Source: Flagellimonas aurea
GTDB taxonomy: Bacteria > Bacteroidota > Bacteroidia > Flavobacteriales > Flavobacteriaceae
Direction: 5' to 3'
Length of the DNA: 64,000 nt
Assembly: GCF_017313785.1 (NCBI RefSeq)
Contig: NZ_JAFLNL010000003.1
Coordinates: forward strand, 124,001 to 188,000
Each line of letters opens with the position of its first letter. The stretch's first letter is position 1. The position numbers and the translations under genes were made by a program. A model generated the notes under the pieces. It was given only the letters and a program-made list of their open reading frames with translations, was not told where the DNA came from and ran no database searches. Below, piece after piece: positions 35,416 through 43,617 of the stretch.

Positions 35416-36636
35416 ATGAAAAGTCCTGGTAAGGATACATATAGGATACAAGATAAGATTACTTTGATACTAAAGGTAAATTACAATTCTTCCTTCTTTG
35501 CTGCCATCTTTGGATTGGTATGCTACTTCTTTTTGGGCATAGATGGCATTGTTCCATATACCTTTTGGGGCTATGCAACCATAAATCTGATAAATACATT
35601 GCTGTACAAGCAACATGAAAAATTGGTGCTCACCTATAACCTGACCTCTATTTTGTCTATGTTGGGCGCAATTGTGATTACCCTCTACAGCGGCGGTATA
35701 GACAGCCCGTTCGTTTTTGTTTTGGCGATAATAGTGTTTGCCGGTTATGTGACCACAAAAGTATTTGGCCAATTGTACCTCATACTAAATTTGGCCGTTC
35801 TCACCTTGCTTTTCCTATACGATACAGGTGATTTTAAGATATCTGAAAATACAATACCTTTAGAATCGCGCGATTGGTTTGCTTATTTGAGTGCCATGTT
35901 CGCTGTATACTTGTTGGGAGGGGTATTTGGTAAAAACCTTTTAAGTGCCCACCATAGGTTGTACAAATCCCGTAACGAAATTCAGGAGCGTATCGATGAA
36001 AAAGAGATACTTCTGAAAGAGGTACACCATCGCGTGAAAAATAACTTACAGACAGTTTCGAGCTTACTGAGCCTACAATCGCGATCTATTGACGATAGTA
36101 AAATCAGTAACATCATCAAAAGTAGCCAAAATAGGGTGGTATCAATGGCCATGGTACACGAAATGCTCTACAAGCGTGATGATTATCTATCCAAAATAGA
36201 GTTGAAACCATACGTTCAGGAGTTGTGCGACTATTTGGTTAGGTCCGTAAAAGGCAGCGTGAACGATGTAAAGGTCAATCTGGATATCAACAATTACAAG
36301 TTGAGCATTGACACGGTGATTCCCTTGGGCCTGATCATCAACGAAACTATTACCAACGCACTAAAGTATGGAATTGCAGAAGTCCAAAATGGTGAAATCC
36401 ATGTTTCTGTAGAAAAAATTGATGACAATCGGTACAGAATGCACCTTGGGGATAACGGAATTGGTTATTCCGAGGAAATAAATCCAAAAACATCCAACTC
36501 ACTTGGATTAAAACTCATCTACAACCTTGCACGACAACTAAGAGGCTCTATTACCAGGGACTATGCCAAAAAAGGAACCCACTACACTATAGAGTTTGAA
36601 GAAGTGATAGAACAGTTCAACTCTGTGGATCAGTAG
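35416..36636 (+). CDS. Membrane sensor histidine kinase, HisKA_2 type
   Basis: A 406-residue protein. Residues 1-175 hold about six hydrophobic helices without a recognisable ligand domain. A short coiled linker leads to the phospho-acceptor helix EKEILLKEVHHRVKNNLQTV with His204 or His205, the HisKA_2 form. The ATPase domain has the N-box LIINETITNALKYG, the G1 box GDNGIGYSEE and LGLKLIYNLARQL. Such kinases (PdtaS-like) respond to unknown signals and pass phosphate to separate regulators. No response regulator gene adjoins it, so it is an orphan in this window. Confidence 0.88.
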   Translation: MKSPGKDTYRIQDKITLILKVNYNSSFFAAIFGLVCYFFLGIDGIVPYTFWGYATINLINTLLYKQHEKLVLTYNLTSILSMLGAIVITLYSGGIDSPFVFVLAIIVFAGYVTTKVFGQLYLILNLAVLTLLFLYDTGDFKISENTIPLESRDWFAYLSAMFAVYLLGGVFGKNLLSAHHRLYKSRNEIQERIDEKEILLKEVHHRVKNNLQTVSSLLSLQSRSIDDSKISNIIKSSQNRVVSMAMVHEMLYKRDDYLSKIELKPYVQELCDYLVRSVKGSVNDVKVNLDINNYKLSIDTVIPLGLIINETITNALKYGIAEVQNGEIHVSVEKIDDNRYRMHLGDNGIGYSEEINPKTSNSLGLKLIYNLARQLRGSITRDYAKKGTHYTIEFEEVIEQFNSVDQ

Positions 36637-36660
36637 AACAAGTAAGATTTGGCAGAAATG

Positions 36661-36684
36661 AAAAGGTCGGCTTACACCGACCAT
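36661..36684 (-). terminator. Hairpin with short T-run, weak terminator
   Basis: GGTCGG (36665-36670) and CCGACC (36677-36682) with loop CTTACA. On the minus strand four T follow, so it may end the two small minus-strand genes. It may also slow plus-strand transcription after the kinase gene. Confidence 0.45.
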
Positions 36685-36715
36685 TCCTACCTATTTCCAA
36701 TATAAACTTAAACTT

Positions 36716-36811
36716 CTATAGTTTTCTTTCCCTGAAAGAGAAGGCTATACTTGCCAAAACAAAGGCGATACTTAACGACAACACAAAGGGTATCAACATA
36801 TCCAACACCAT
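36716..36811 (-). CDS. Tiny membrane peptide gene (31 aa)
   Basis: An ATG-to-TAG frame of 31 residues: one hydrophobic helix (residues 2-24, LDMLIPFVLSLSIAFVLAS) then a basic end SFRERKL. The ATG lies two bases after the stop of the upstream 78-residue gene on the same strand, so translation could couple. A hairpin lies just downstream. The composition and the junction are what a real small protein would show, but nothing known to me matches, and chance cannot be excluded at this length. Confidence 0.45.
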   Translation of the reverse strand: MVLDMLIPFVLSLSIAFVLASIAFSFRERKL

Positions 36812-36813
36812 AA

Positions 36814-37050
36814 TTAAGCCAATTTTGACTTATCGTTCTTTGTTTTAAAAGTAAGCTCTTTTTTGATTTTGGAGTTTTTAAACTTGTACAATCTAGCTGT
36901 TTTTCTATCCTTTCTGATTGTATGGTTGATTTCGATTTTCAACTCAACACCAACAGTAAGGGTATCAACTTTAGTTTCTTTGGGAGCATTTTGGGCAAAA
37001 GCCATGGTTCCGAAAAAAGTTACTGCGATAATGGTGAAAATTGTCTTCAT
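36814..37050 (-). CDS. Small exported protein of unknown function
   Basis: A 78-residue protein with a clear signal peptide (MKTIFTIIAVTFFGTMAFA, cleaved before QN). The mature part of about 58 residues is lysine-rich and basic, with HTIRKDRKTARLYKFKNSKIKKEL. No cysteine remains after cleavage. I do not recognise a family; such short basic periplasmic proteins are frequent in flavobacteria. It is followed by the 31-residue frame after two bases. Confidence 0.65.
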   Translation of the reverse strand: MKTIFTIIAVTFFGTMAFAQNAPKETKVDTLTVGVELKIEINHTIRKDRKTARLYKFKNSKIKKELTFKTKNDKSKLA

Positions 37051-37453
37051 TTGTTCTGTTTGTTTAACGATGTAAAATTACTTTCACGAACAAGGTCAAA
37101 TCGATTTCCCTCGCTCAATGACACCTTTCTTTCGGTGAATAAATTTTTATCGGTTGAAGTGTTTTTTATCGACGACGAACGTTTTTAGGTCCAAAAACAG
37201 CATAACGAAGGCATGTGCATTTCATCGATAATCCGCTTTGCAGTTCATCTGTAACCTACTGAACAGCAATAATTTGTTTGTAAGAAAAAGATTAATTTTT
37301 TCAGGTCTACGTAAGAAAAAATGACTAAAATTGACATTTATCAATTTGAAACCTAGGATGGAGGTATTTCATCTTTAAGAAGGATGATTAACATTTTTTA
37401 ACGGCCATCCAAGTAATTGTTGGTATCTTATTACAACTAAACAAGAAACTAAA
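37051..37453. other. Intergenic region with repeated GTAAGAAAAA
   Basis: 403 bases with no convincing gene, between the divergent 78-residue gene and msrA. GTAAGAAAAA occurs at 37280-37289 and 37311-37320, 31 bases apart, the first inside an 18-base match to 56444-56461. A TTGACA at 37331-37336 lies upstream of msrA, but I see no TANNTTTG element on either strand. No tRNA-like structure is seen. Confidence 0.5.
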
Positions 37454-38149
37454 ATGAAAATCGTGAGAACTCCATTTTTAATTCTACTCCTAATGGCATC
37501 TATAAGTTGCCAACCCAAAAACAAATCCGACAAGCAGGAAGTTGCCCAAACAGAAGAATCGGACACCCACATAGCAACTAAATTGAGTGCAGAGCAACTC
37601 CAAGAATATGAGACAGCTTATTTTGCCAGCGGATGCTTTTGGTGCGTGGAAGCCATTTTTGAAAGCGTAAAAGGCGTTAAAGAAGTATATTCCGGATACT
37701 CGGGGGGTACAGAAAAGAACCCCACCTACGAAGAAGTTTCCTATGGCAGGACTCATCATGCAGAAGCGGTAGAGGTATTCTATGACCCCGATGTGATATC
37801 CTTTACCCAATTGGTCCAAGTATTTTTTGGTTCCCACGACCCCACGACCCTAAACCGTCAAGGGCCCGACCGCGGTGCCCAATATCGTTCCATTGCCTTT
37901 TATAAAAACGACAAGGAAAAAAAGATCATTTTGGATTACATGGATAAACTTAGGGTTGAAAATGTATATGGTGACCGCGCTATAGTAACAGAGGTGACTC
38001 CTTTTGAAAAATTTTATAAAGCTGAAGCATATCATCAGGACTACGAAAAACGTAATCCGAACAACAGTTATATCAGAAATGTTTCGATTCCTAGGTTGAA
38101 TCGTTTCAAAGAGAACTTTAAGTCCTACCTAAAAGAAGATGCTCATTGA
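37454..38149 (+). CDS. msrA: Peptide methionine sulfoxide reductase MsrA, lipoprotein form
   Basis: Repairs methionine-S-sulfoxide in proteins. The 231-residue protein has a lipoprotein signal with the lipid cysteine at residue 19 (MASISC), then a linker, then the catalytic domain beginning FASGCFWCVEAIFE with the active cysteine at 61. The domain continues with GVKEVYSGYSGG, and YHQDYEKRNP closes the family pattern. The lipid anchor puts it in the envelope rather than the cytosol, where it would repair oxidised exported proteins. No msrB is fused or adjacent. Confidence 0.93.
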   Translation: MKIVRTPFLILLLMASISCQPKNKSDKQEVAQTEESDTHIATKLSAEQLQEYETAYFASGCFWCVEAIFESVKGVKEVYSGYSGGTEKNPTYEEVSYGRTHHAEAVEVFYDPDVISFTQLVQVFFGSHDPTTLNRQGPDRGAQYRSIAFYKNDKEKKIILDYMDKLRVENVYGDRAIVTEVTPFEKFYKAEAYHQDYEKRNPNNSYIRNVSIPRLNRFKENFKSYLKEDAH

Positions 38150-38230
38150 TAAGTGATGTGGTAGGTGCTGGTCGTTGAAGAGTTATATCGACCAATATTC
38201 GAGGTGGTTCCTTGGGACGGGCAAAACAAG

Positions 38231-39688
38231 CTAGTTCTTAAGAACCACCTCGCTGTATTTGGAATTGATTTTGATGGTCTTGCCACCATTCTTGCTGATG
38301 TTATAACCTGTATGCAGATTGGACCCATGATTCTTCACAGAGGTCAACTTTAATGTTTTTGGGTACGTAAAACCAGAGGTTGTTTCATTTACAGAGATAA
38401 CGTAGGAAGCTTCCGGAAGTTTACAGTCAAGTTCACCGTTTTCCATGGAAATGTTGATGGTATTGAAACCACTGGCTACCTCATCAATGCTCAAGGCACC
38501 AAAATTATTGGTCACCAATGCATTGTTCACCACCCTCCCGATTACTACGTTGGATGATACCGAGTTCAGTTTCAAATCCTTTACCTCTTTCAAATTCACC
38601 TTATCGGAGTAATCCGTCTTCAGGCTGCCATAGTTCCAATTTTGCACCACAACAGGGGAATAGGACACTCGAATATCGGTATTGGCCCCATCAATGGTAG
38701 AGGCAAGCAAGCTTGCGTAGGACAAGCTTGCGTTGATGTTTTTGGCATTCTCTGCCAATTTTACCTCACCGTGGCGCACATTCATTTTTACCTTAATGTA
38801 CTTCGGCATTTTGATGATGATTCGTTTTTTGACCTTATACTCTTTATGTTTCCCGTCAGATGAAAAATAGAACACATTTGGGCTTCCGTGTACCCTTACC
38901 TCTTCACGTAGTTTCTGTCTGAACTCCGCCTGCTCAGCTCTAATTTCTGCTTGGTGGGCACGAATCTCTTCACGTTGTTCCTGAATCCTCTCATGCATTT
39001 CTTCACGTACTTTTTCGCGCTCTTCCCTAACTTTCTCACGTTCGCCCCTCAACTCTTGTCTCCGGGCCTCGCGCTCCTCGGCCAATTTTTCCATCTCTTC
39101 GCCCCATTTCGCAAAACGCTCCTTGTACTCCTTGTCAAAGTTTTTATCAAACTCCTTCTTCCATTCCTTCATATATTTATCACCGTCTTTTTTATAGGCG
39201 TCGTAATCAAAATTTATATTAGGTATTGGGGGCAAGGGTGGCATTGATGTCATTACCGCTATTTCAGCAAAATCAATCTCTGGCATTTCCGGTATCTCCA
39301 CACTGGCCATGATCTCGGCAACCGAGGGCATTTCGGGAATATCGATGTTCACCGTGTTAAAATCGAAGGCATAGCTAGGCCCGGCCCCTTCGGTACTGAC
39401 CTCTATTTCCTTGCTGTTGCCCATAATTTTGACCAAATCCTTTTTAAAATAAGAATCGGCTTCCTCCTTCTCCACTCCTTCCAGTTCGATTACTGCCGTA
39501 ATTTCCACCTGGTCTTTGTCCCAAGTCTCAAATTGGATATCCGCATAACTGGTATTGATGTTCAGTTCCGTGTCGTTATCGACATCGAAGGTTTCCTTGT
39601 AGGTTTTGGACTTCTCCTGCGCTTGGCCGGTAAATCCGACCAAGGCAAGAAGCAATCCGCTAAACAATATTTGATGATTCCTGTTCAT
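38231..39688 (-). CDS. Exported DUF4097-like protein with charged helical insertion
   Basis: A 485-residue protein with a signal peptide to about residue 23. Residues 25-115 and 285-485 look like the two parts of a DUF4097-type beta-helix (NTSYADIQFETWDKDQ and repeated short strands such as LNSVSSNVVIGRVVNNALVTNN). Between them lies a Pro/Met-rich part (110-160), and from 163 to 265 a very charged helix rich in Glu-Arg-Glu-Glu and EIRAHQAEIRAEQAEFRQ. It is the last gene of the sigma operon and overlaps the anti-sigma gene by 29 bases. Function is unknown; an envelope stress or adhesion role is inferred from context. Confidence 0.72.
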   Translation of the reverse strand: MNRNHQILFSGLLLALVGFTGQAQEKSKTYKETFDVDNDTELNINTSYADIQFETWDKDQVEITAVIELEGVEKEEADSYFKKDLVKIMGNSKEIEVSTEGAGPSYAFDFNTVNIDIPEMPSVAEIMASVEIPEMPEIDFAEIAVMTSMPPLPPIPNINFDYDAYKKDGDKYMKEWKKEFDKNFDKEYKERFAKWGEEMEKLAEEREARRQELRGEREKVREEREKVREEMHERIQEQREEIRAHQAEIRAEQAEFRQKLREEVRVHGSPNVFYFSSDGKHKEYKVKKRIIIKMPKYIKVKMNVRHGEVKLAENAKNINASLSYASLLASTIDGANTDIRVSYSPVVVQNWNYGSLKTDYSDKVNLKEVKDLKLNSVSSNVVIGRVVNNALVTNNFGALSIDEVASGFNTINISMENGELDCKLPEASYVISVNETTSGFTYPKTLKLTSVKNHGSNLHTGYNISKNGGKTIKINSKYSEVVLKN

Positions 39689-40262
39689 TTTTTGATGATT
39701 TTAATTGATTCAACTTTGATTTTAATTTTTGCAACAACTGCAACCGTAGCTGTAGGTTGTTGATCAAGGCATTGATGGTTTGATCATTAGGGCCCAATTC
39801 GTTCAACTCCTGATTAAGTCTCTGATATTCCTTGTTCAGTTCCGCCAAGCGATCCATATAGCTATCCACAAGCTCCTTGTTTCCAGGGTCATCGGCCAAT
39901 TCAGCTAGTTGCAGATTGATATTAGTGGTATAATACGTTTCGATTTTCCTAAGATCAGGGGAAAGATCGCCCAATGAAATACCTTGATCCTCTATACTCT
40001 GGGTCCCCCTGTCCACTACGGTAATATTTTCATCCGGGTCCACCGATCCCCCATTGTTATTGAAATAATAAACGGACAACCCTACAGCAACCACAACAGA
40101 AGCGGCAATCTGCATCCAAAGGGAAATGACCTTTTTCTTGGGAGGATTATTGGGCAACTCCTCATCTAGCTTCGCAAAAAAGCGGTCCTCATGTCCTTCC
40201 CTCATTTTGAAGCCTTTTTGCTCCCTTTCCTTTTCAAACAATTCTCTAAGATCACGTGCCAT
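39660..40262 (-). CDS. Probable anti-sigma factor
   Basis: A 200-residue single-pass protein: a cytosolic head of 45 residues (MARDLRELFEKEREQKGFKM...), one helix at 46-67 (ISLWMQIAASVVVAVGLSVYYF), then a periplasmic helical part with LNKEYQRLNQELNELG-like coiled coil. It lacks the zinc H-x3-C-x2-C motif of the ZAS class, and the head is short. It overlaps the sigma gene by 11 bases, which is the main reason to call it an anti-sigma. The binding target is inferred. Confidence 0.7.
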   Translation of the reverse strand: MARDLRELFEKEREQKGFKMREGHEDRFFAKLDEELPNNPPKKKVISLWMQIAASVVVAVGLSVYYFNNNGGSVDPDENITVVDRGTQSIEDQGISLGDLSPDLRKIETYYTTNINLQLAELADDPGNKELVDSYMDRLAELNKEYQRLNQELNELGPNDQTINALINNLQLRLQLLQKLKSKLNQLKSSKNEQESSNIV

Positions 40263-40788
40263 AAGCTAAATCTTTTAATTTTTCCTTTAATTGTGTCTTT
40301 CCTCTAAGCAATCGGGTGCGCGATGCGGTTTCGGTTATTCCAAGTATTTCAGAAATTTCCGAGTGGTCGTACCCTTCCACTAAGAACAATTGCACAACAT
40401 ACCTATATTTTTGGGGCAACTCTTCAATCGCTTTCTTTACCTGGTCAATGGAGATTCCTTCCTCCACCGACCAATCATCTTCCTCTGCCACTTGCAAATA
40501 GCTCTCATTGAGTTCCACTGTTCGTTGGTGCTTCGACTTTAAAAAATCGATACTGCCGTTCACAACAATTCTTTTCAACCAGGCCCCGAAAGTCACATCG
40601 CCTTTAAACTGTCCTATCCGCTGAAACGCTTTTATAAAGGAATCTTGGAGTACATCCTCGGCATCATCAGAATTTTTCAAAAACCTCATGGCCACACAAA
40701 ACATACCATCGCAATACTGACGGTACAGTTGCATTTGTGCCTGGCGGTCGTTCACCTTGCACTTTTCTACAAGCTCTATATGGAGCAC
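40252..40788 (-). CDS. ECF-type RNA polymerase sigma factor
   Basis: A 178-residue sigma-70 family protein. Region 2 is visible as MRFLKNSDDAEDVLQDSFIKAFQRI, then FGAWLKRIVVNGSIDFLKSK, and region 4 as IEELPQKYRYVVQLFLVEGYDHSEISEILGITETASRTRLLRGKTQLKE, a helix-turn-helix. Start is GTG at 40788, since no in-frame ATG preserves region 2. It heads a three-gene operon with the membrane regulator and the DUF4097-like protein, and probably controls its own expression. Confidence 0.92.
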   Translation of the reverse strand: MLHIELVEKCKVNDRQAQMQLYRQYCDGMFCVAMRFLKNSDDAEDVLQDSFIKAFQRIGQFKGDVTFGAWLKRIVVNGSIDFLKSKHQRTVELNESYLQVAEEDDWSVEEGISIDQVKKAIEELPQKYRYVVQLFLVEGYDHSEISEILGITETASRTRLLRGKTQLKEKLKDLAYGT

Positions 40789-40884
40789 ACTCGGTTCTAT
40801 GTCTGGTTTTTTAGTTGTTCTGTATTAAGGACGATGCAAAAAAAGCAACGTTGCAAATTAGTGCGTTTTTGGCGCATTTTTAAC

Positions 40885-40916
40885 AAAAAAAGCCCCGTTG
40901 AAAAATCAACAGGGCT
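40885..40916 (-). terminator. Rho-independent terminator after ohr
   Basis: On the minus strand, AGCCC-GTTGA and TCAAC-GGGCT arms (40891-40901 and 40906-40916, one mismatch) are followed by six T. It lies 22 bases after the ohr stop. Confidence 0.8.
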
Positions 40917-40938
40917 CATTATTAAGAAGTTAATCCGA

Positions 40939-41364
40939 TTATTCGTCCAACAACAAATTCAGATGAACGGTAATATTATCGCGTGTGGCCTTGCTGTAAG
41001 GGCACATTTCATGGGCCTCCTTGATAATGGTCTCGCCCGTTTTTTTATCAACAGTGGGCAAATAGGTGTCCAAGGTAACTTCCAAGAAAAATCCTTCCTC
41101 CTCCTTATTGAATGCCACTATTGCAGTAACATTGAAATCTCCTAGGTCATCAATATCATGGTTTTTGGCAACGGCCTCTACCGCACCTGCGTAGCAAGTG
41201 GAGTAAGCTGCAGCAAAAAGTTCCTCGGGATTGGTGGATTTTGGATCAGGCTTTCCCTTAGAATTCGGCATGCTTATAGGAAAGTCCAAAACACCGTCCT
41301 CGCTCTTTACGTGTCCTGATCTTCCTCCTGTATTGGTGGCCTGGGCCTCAAAAATAGTCTTCAT
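40939..41364 (-). CDS. Organic hydroperoxide resistance protein (OsmC/Ohr)
   Basis: A 141-residue thiol peroxidase that reduces organic hydroperoxides. The two redox cysteines are Cys57 in AAYSTCYAGA and Cys121 in EMCPYSKATR, and Arg15 in TGGRSGHV completes the active site, as in Ohr rather than OsmC. It stands alone with its own terminator. No OhrR-type regulator gene adjoins it. Confidence 0.92.
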   Translation of the reverse strand: MKTIFEAQATNTGGRSGHVKSEDGVLDFPISMPNSKGKPDPKSTNPEELFAAAYSTCYAGAVEAVAKNHDIDDLGDFNVTAIVAFNKEEEGFFLEVTLDTYLPTVDKKTGETIIKEAHEMCPYSKATRDNITVHLNLLLDE

Positions 41365-41575
41365 CTTTTAAATGTTTATAGGTTCATAAAAATCGACAGC
41401 TTTGCAGTTGCCGATCATTAAACGAATAAGGTACCAATTTGCTAGCAGATGTCAGCTCAAATAGATATTAAATTTTTGTGAAATGGATAGATTGGAAATC
41501 CGCCTTCAAACCGACCAAAGAACTGACAAACCCGTAAAATCTTCATAAATTCGTATAAACTGATGAACCGTACGC

Positions 41576-42619
41576 TTGGCAGACAATAATAAAATACCTT
41601 CGGACACCATTTCCAAAATCAAGGCACTCAGAAAACAAGAGCTTTCTGCCGATGCCTTGGCACAAGGTATTTTTGATGGCAACAAAGCTATGCTTGCCAA
41701 AGCCATAACGCTGCTGGAAAGCACAAAGACGGCCCATTTTGAAAAAGCCAATGCCGTTATTGAAAAGTGTTTGACCCGACCTACGAACAGTATTCGTTTG
41801 GGAATTACGGGGGTTCCAGGTGTGGGTAAAAGTTCGTTTATAGAAACCTTGGGCAAAACCCTGACCGACCAAGGCAACAAAGTGGCCGTTTTGGCCGTGG
41901 ACCCCACCAGTTCTCTGAGCAAGGGAAGCATTTTAGGAGACAAGACCCGAATGGAGACCCTGGCCAAGGACCCTAATGCCTTTATCCGACCCTCCCCTTC
42001 TGGAACCTCTCTGGGCGGAGTGGCCCAAAAAACACGGGAAAGCATCATGCTGTGCGAAGCCGCAGGATACAATGTCATCTTAGTGGAAACGGTTGGCGTT
42101 GGTCAAAGTGAAATAGCTGTGCACAGTATGGTTGATTTTTTCCTTCTGTTGAAGTTATCAGGAGCTGGAGACGAACTCCAAGGCATAAAAAGGGGCATTA
42201 TGGAAATGGCCGACGCCATTGCCATCAACAAAGCGGACGGCAGCAATCTGGAACATGCCCAGTTGGCCGTAACCGAATTCTCCAGGGCATTGCACCTCTA
42301 CCCGCCAAAAGCCAACGGCTGGACCCCAAAAGTGATGAAGTGTTCCGCTATGGAGAAAACAGGGATTGAAGACATCTGGGAAATGGTGCAGCAATTCGTT
42401 GTGCACAATAAGGAAAACGGCTTTTTTGAAAAGAACAGACAACAACAGAACAAAAACTGGTTCTTGCAGACCGTGGACGAGTACATCAAACAATTTTTCC
42501 ATCAAAAAGAAACCTTTAAAACAGAACAGGCCAAGTTGTTGACGGAAATCGAAGAGCACAAAATTTCACCGTTCTACGCCGCCAAAATCCTATTGGACAA
42601 GATTACCAAGGAACTTTAA
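41576..42619 (+). CDS. meaB: Methylmalonyl-CoA mutase-associated GTPase MeaB
   Basis: A 347-residue G3E-family GTPase that protects and reloads methylmalonyl-CoA mutase. The P-loop is GVPGVGKSSF at 79-88, followed by VAVLAVDPTSSLSKGSILGDKTRM (base-switch segment), VILVETVGVGQSE and INKADGSN. The start is TTG at 41576; the nearby ATG at 41562 is in another frame. The mutase genes are not in the window. The B12 adenosyltransferase at 30854 makes its cofactor. Confidence 0.93.
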   Translation: MADNNKIPSDTISKIKALRKQELSADALAQGIFDGNKAMLAKAITLLESTKTAHFEKANAVIEKCLTRPTNSIRLGITGVPGVGKSSFIETLGKTLTDQGNKVAVLAVDPTSSLSKGSILGDKTRMETLAKDPNAFIRPSPSGTSLGGVAQKTRESIMLCEAAGYNVILVETVGVGQSEIAVHSMVDFFLLLKLSGAGDELQGIKRGIMEMADAIAINKADGSNLEHAQLAVTEFSRALHLYPPKANGWTPKVMKCSAMEKTGIEDIWEMVQQFVVHNKENGFFEKNRQQQNKNWFLQTVDEYIKQFFHQKETFKTEQAKLLTEIEEHKISPFYAAKILLDKITKEL

Positions 42620-42629
42620 ATAAAAGCAA

Positions 42630-42637
42630 TAAATTTG
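42630..42637 (+). promoter_or_regulatory. -7 element for the lipid-sugar cassette
   Basis: TAAATTTG matches TANNTTTG, 17 bases before the ATG at 42655. Confidence 0.5.
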
Positions 42638-42654
42638 CACAGATTTTATACCGA

Positions 42655-43617
42655 ATGAGCACCGTCACCGATTCCCTTTTATCCATAGTGGTTCCTTTGT
42701 ACAACGAGGAGGACAATGTGGTTCTATTGACCCAAAAAATCAACGAAAGCCTTGAGGGGTACAATTACCAAATTGTGTACGTGGATGATTTTTCCACTGA
42801 TAAAACCCGAATCAGGGTCAAGGAAATGGACGACAAAAGGGTTCATTTGATCGAGCTGAAAAAGAACTACGGCCAAAGTTTGGCCCTGGCGGCAGGAATT
42901 GACTATGCCGAAGGCGAATACATTATCACGATGGATGGCGACCTCCAGAACGACCCTTCCGACATTCCAAATATGTTGGAATACGCCATTACAGAAGAAT
43001 ATGATCTGGTGACAGGCATCCGTCAGAAACGAAAGGACTCCCAAGTCAAAAAAATACCGTCCAAAATCGCTAACTTTTTGGTGCGCAGGGTAACTAAACT
43101 AGATATTAAGGACAACGGGTGTGCACTAAAGGTTTTTACCAAGGACATTGCCAAAAGCTTGAACCTGTACGGTGAAATGCACCGTTTTATCACACTTTTG
43201 GCCCATTTGGAAGGTGCGCAAATCAAACAAGTTCCCGTAAAGCACCATGCCAGACATGCTGGGGTTTCCAAATACGGACTCGAACGTGTTTTTAAGGTAG
43301 TGGCCGATATGATGCTGTTGCTTTTCATTAGAAAATACTTCCAACGCCCCATCCATTTGTTCGGGATTTTTGGAGTGTTGCTGGTCATCCTTGGCATCTT
43401 GATCAATGTGTATTTGTTGATCGTGAAACTTGGATTTGGACAGGACATCGGAACCCGACCCTTACTCATTTTTGGTATGATGTTCATTGTTGGGGGCATC
43501 CAATTGTTTACTATTGGCATTGTGATGGAACTCTTGATCCGTACTTATTACGAATCACAGCAAAAACGACCATATCGCATCAAAAAAATAAGCATAGGTG
43601 ACGGAAAAGCTGCGTAA
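42655..43617 (+). CDS. Polyprenol-phosphate glycosyltransferase (GT2, DPM1/GtrB-like)
   Basis: A 320-residue protein. The GT-A domain begins SIVVPLYNEEDNVVLL and has DDFSTDKTR, and the D-x-D of MDGDLQNDPSDIP. Two membrane helices follow (residues 225-250 and 262-295, IHLFGIFGVLLVILG and FGMMFIVGGIQLFTIGIV). This is the ArnC/GtrB form that moves a sugar from a nucleotide to undecaprenyl phosphate on the inner face. It overlaps the next gene by 20 bases. The sugar is unknown. Confidence 0.9.
   Translation: MSTVTDSLLSIVVPLYNEEDNVVLLTQKINESLEGYNYQIVYVDDFSTDKTRIRVKEMDDKRVHLIELKKNYGQSLALAAGIDYAEGEYIITMDGDLQNDPSDIPNMLEYAITEEYDLVTGIRQKRKDSQVKKIPSKIANFLVRRVTKLDIKDNGCALKVFTKDIAKSLNLYGEMHRFITLLAHLEGAQIKQVPVKHHARHAGVSKYGLERVFKVVADMMLLLFIRKYFQRPIHLFGIFGVLLVILGILINVYLLIVKLGFGQDIGTRPLLIFGMMFIVGGIQLFTIGIVMELLIRTYYESQQKRPYRIKKISIGDGKAA

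Noticed and set aside
37051..37453. tRNA or riboswitch in the largest gap
   Set aside because: No cloverleaf with a GGTTCGAATCC-like arm and no known riboswitch core is seen; only short direct repeats.
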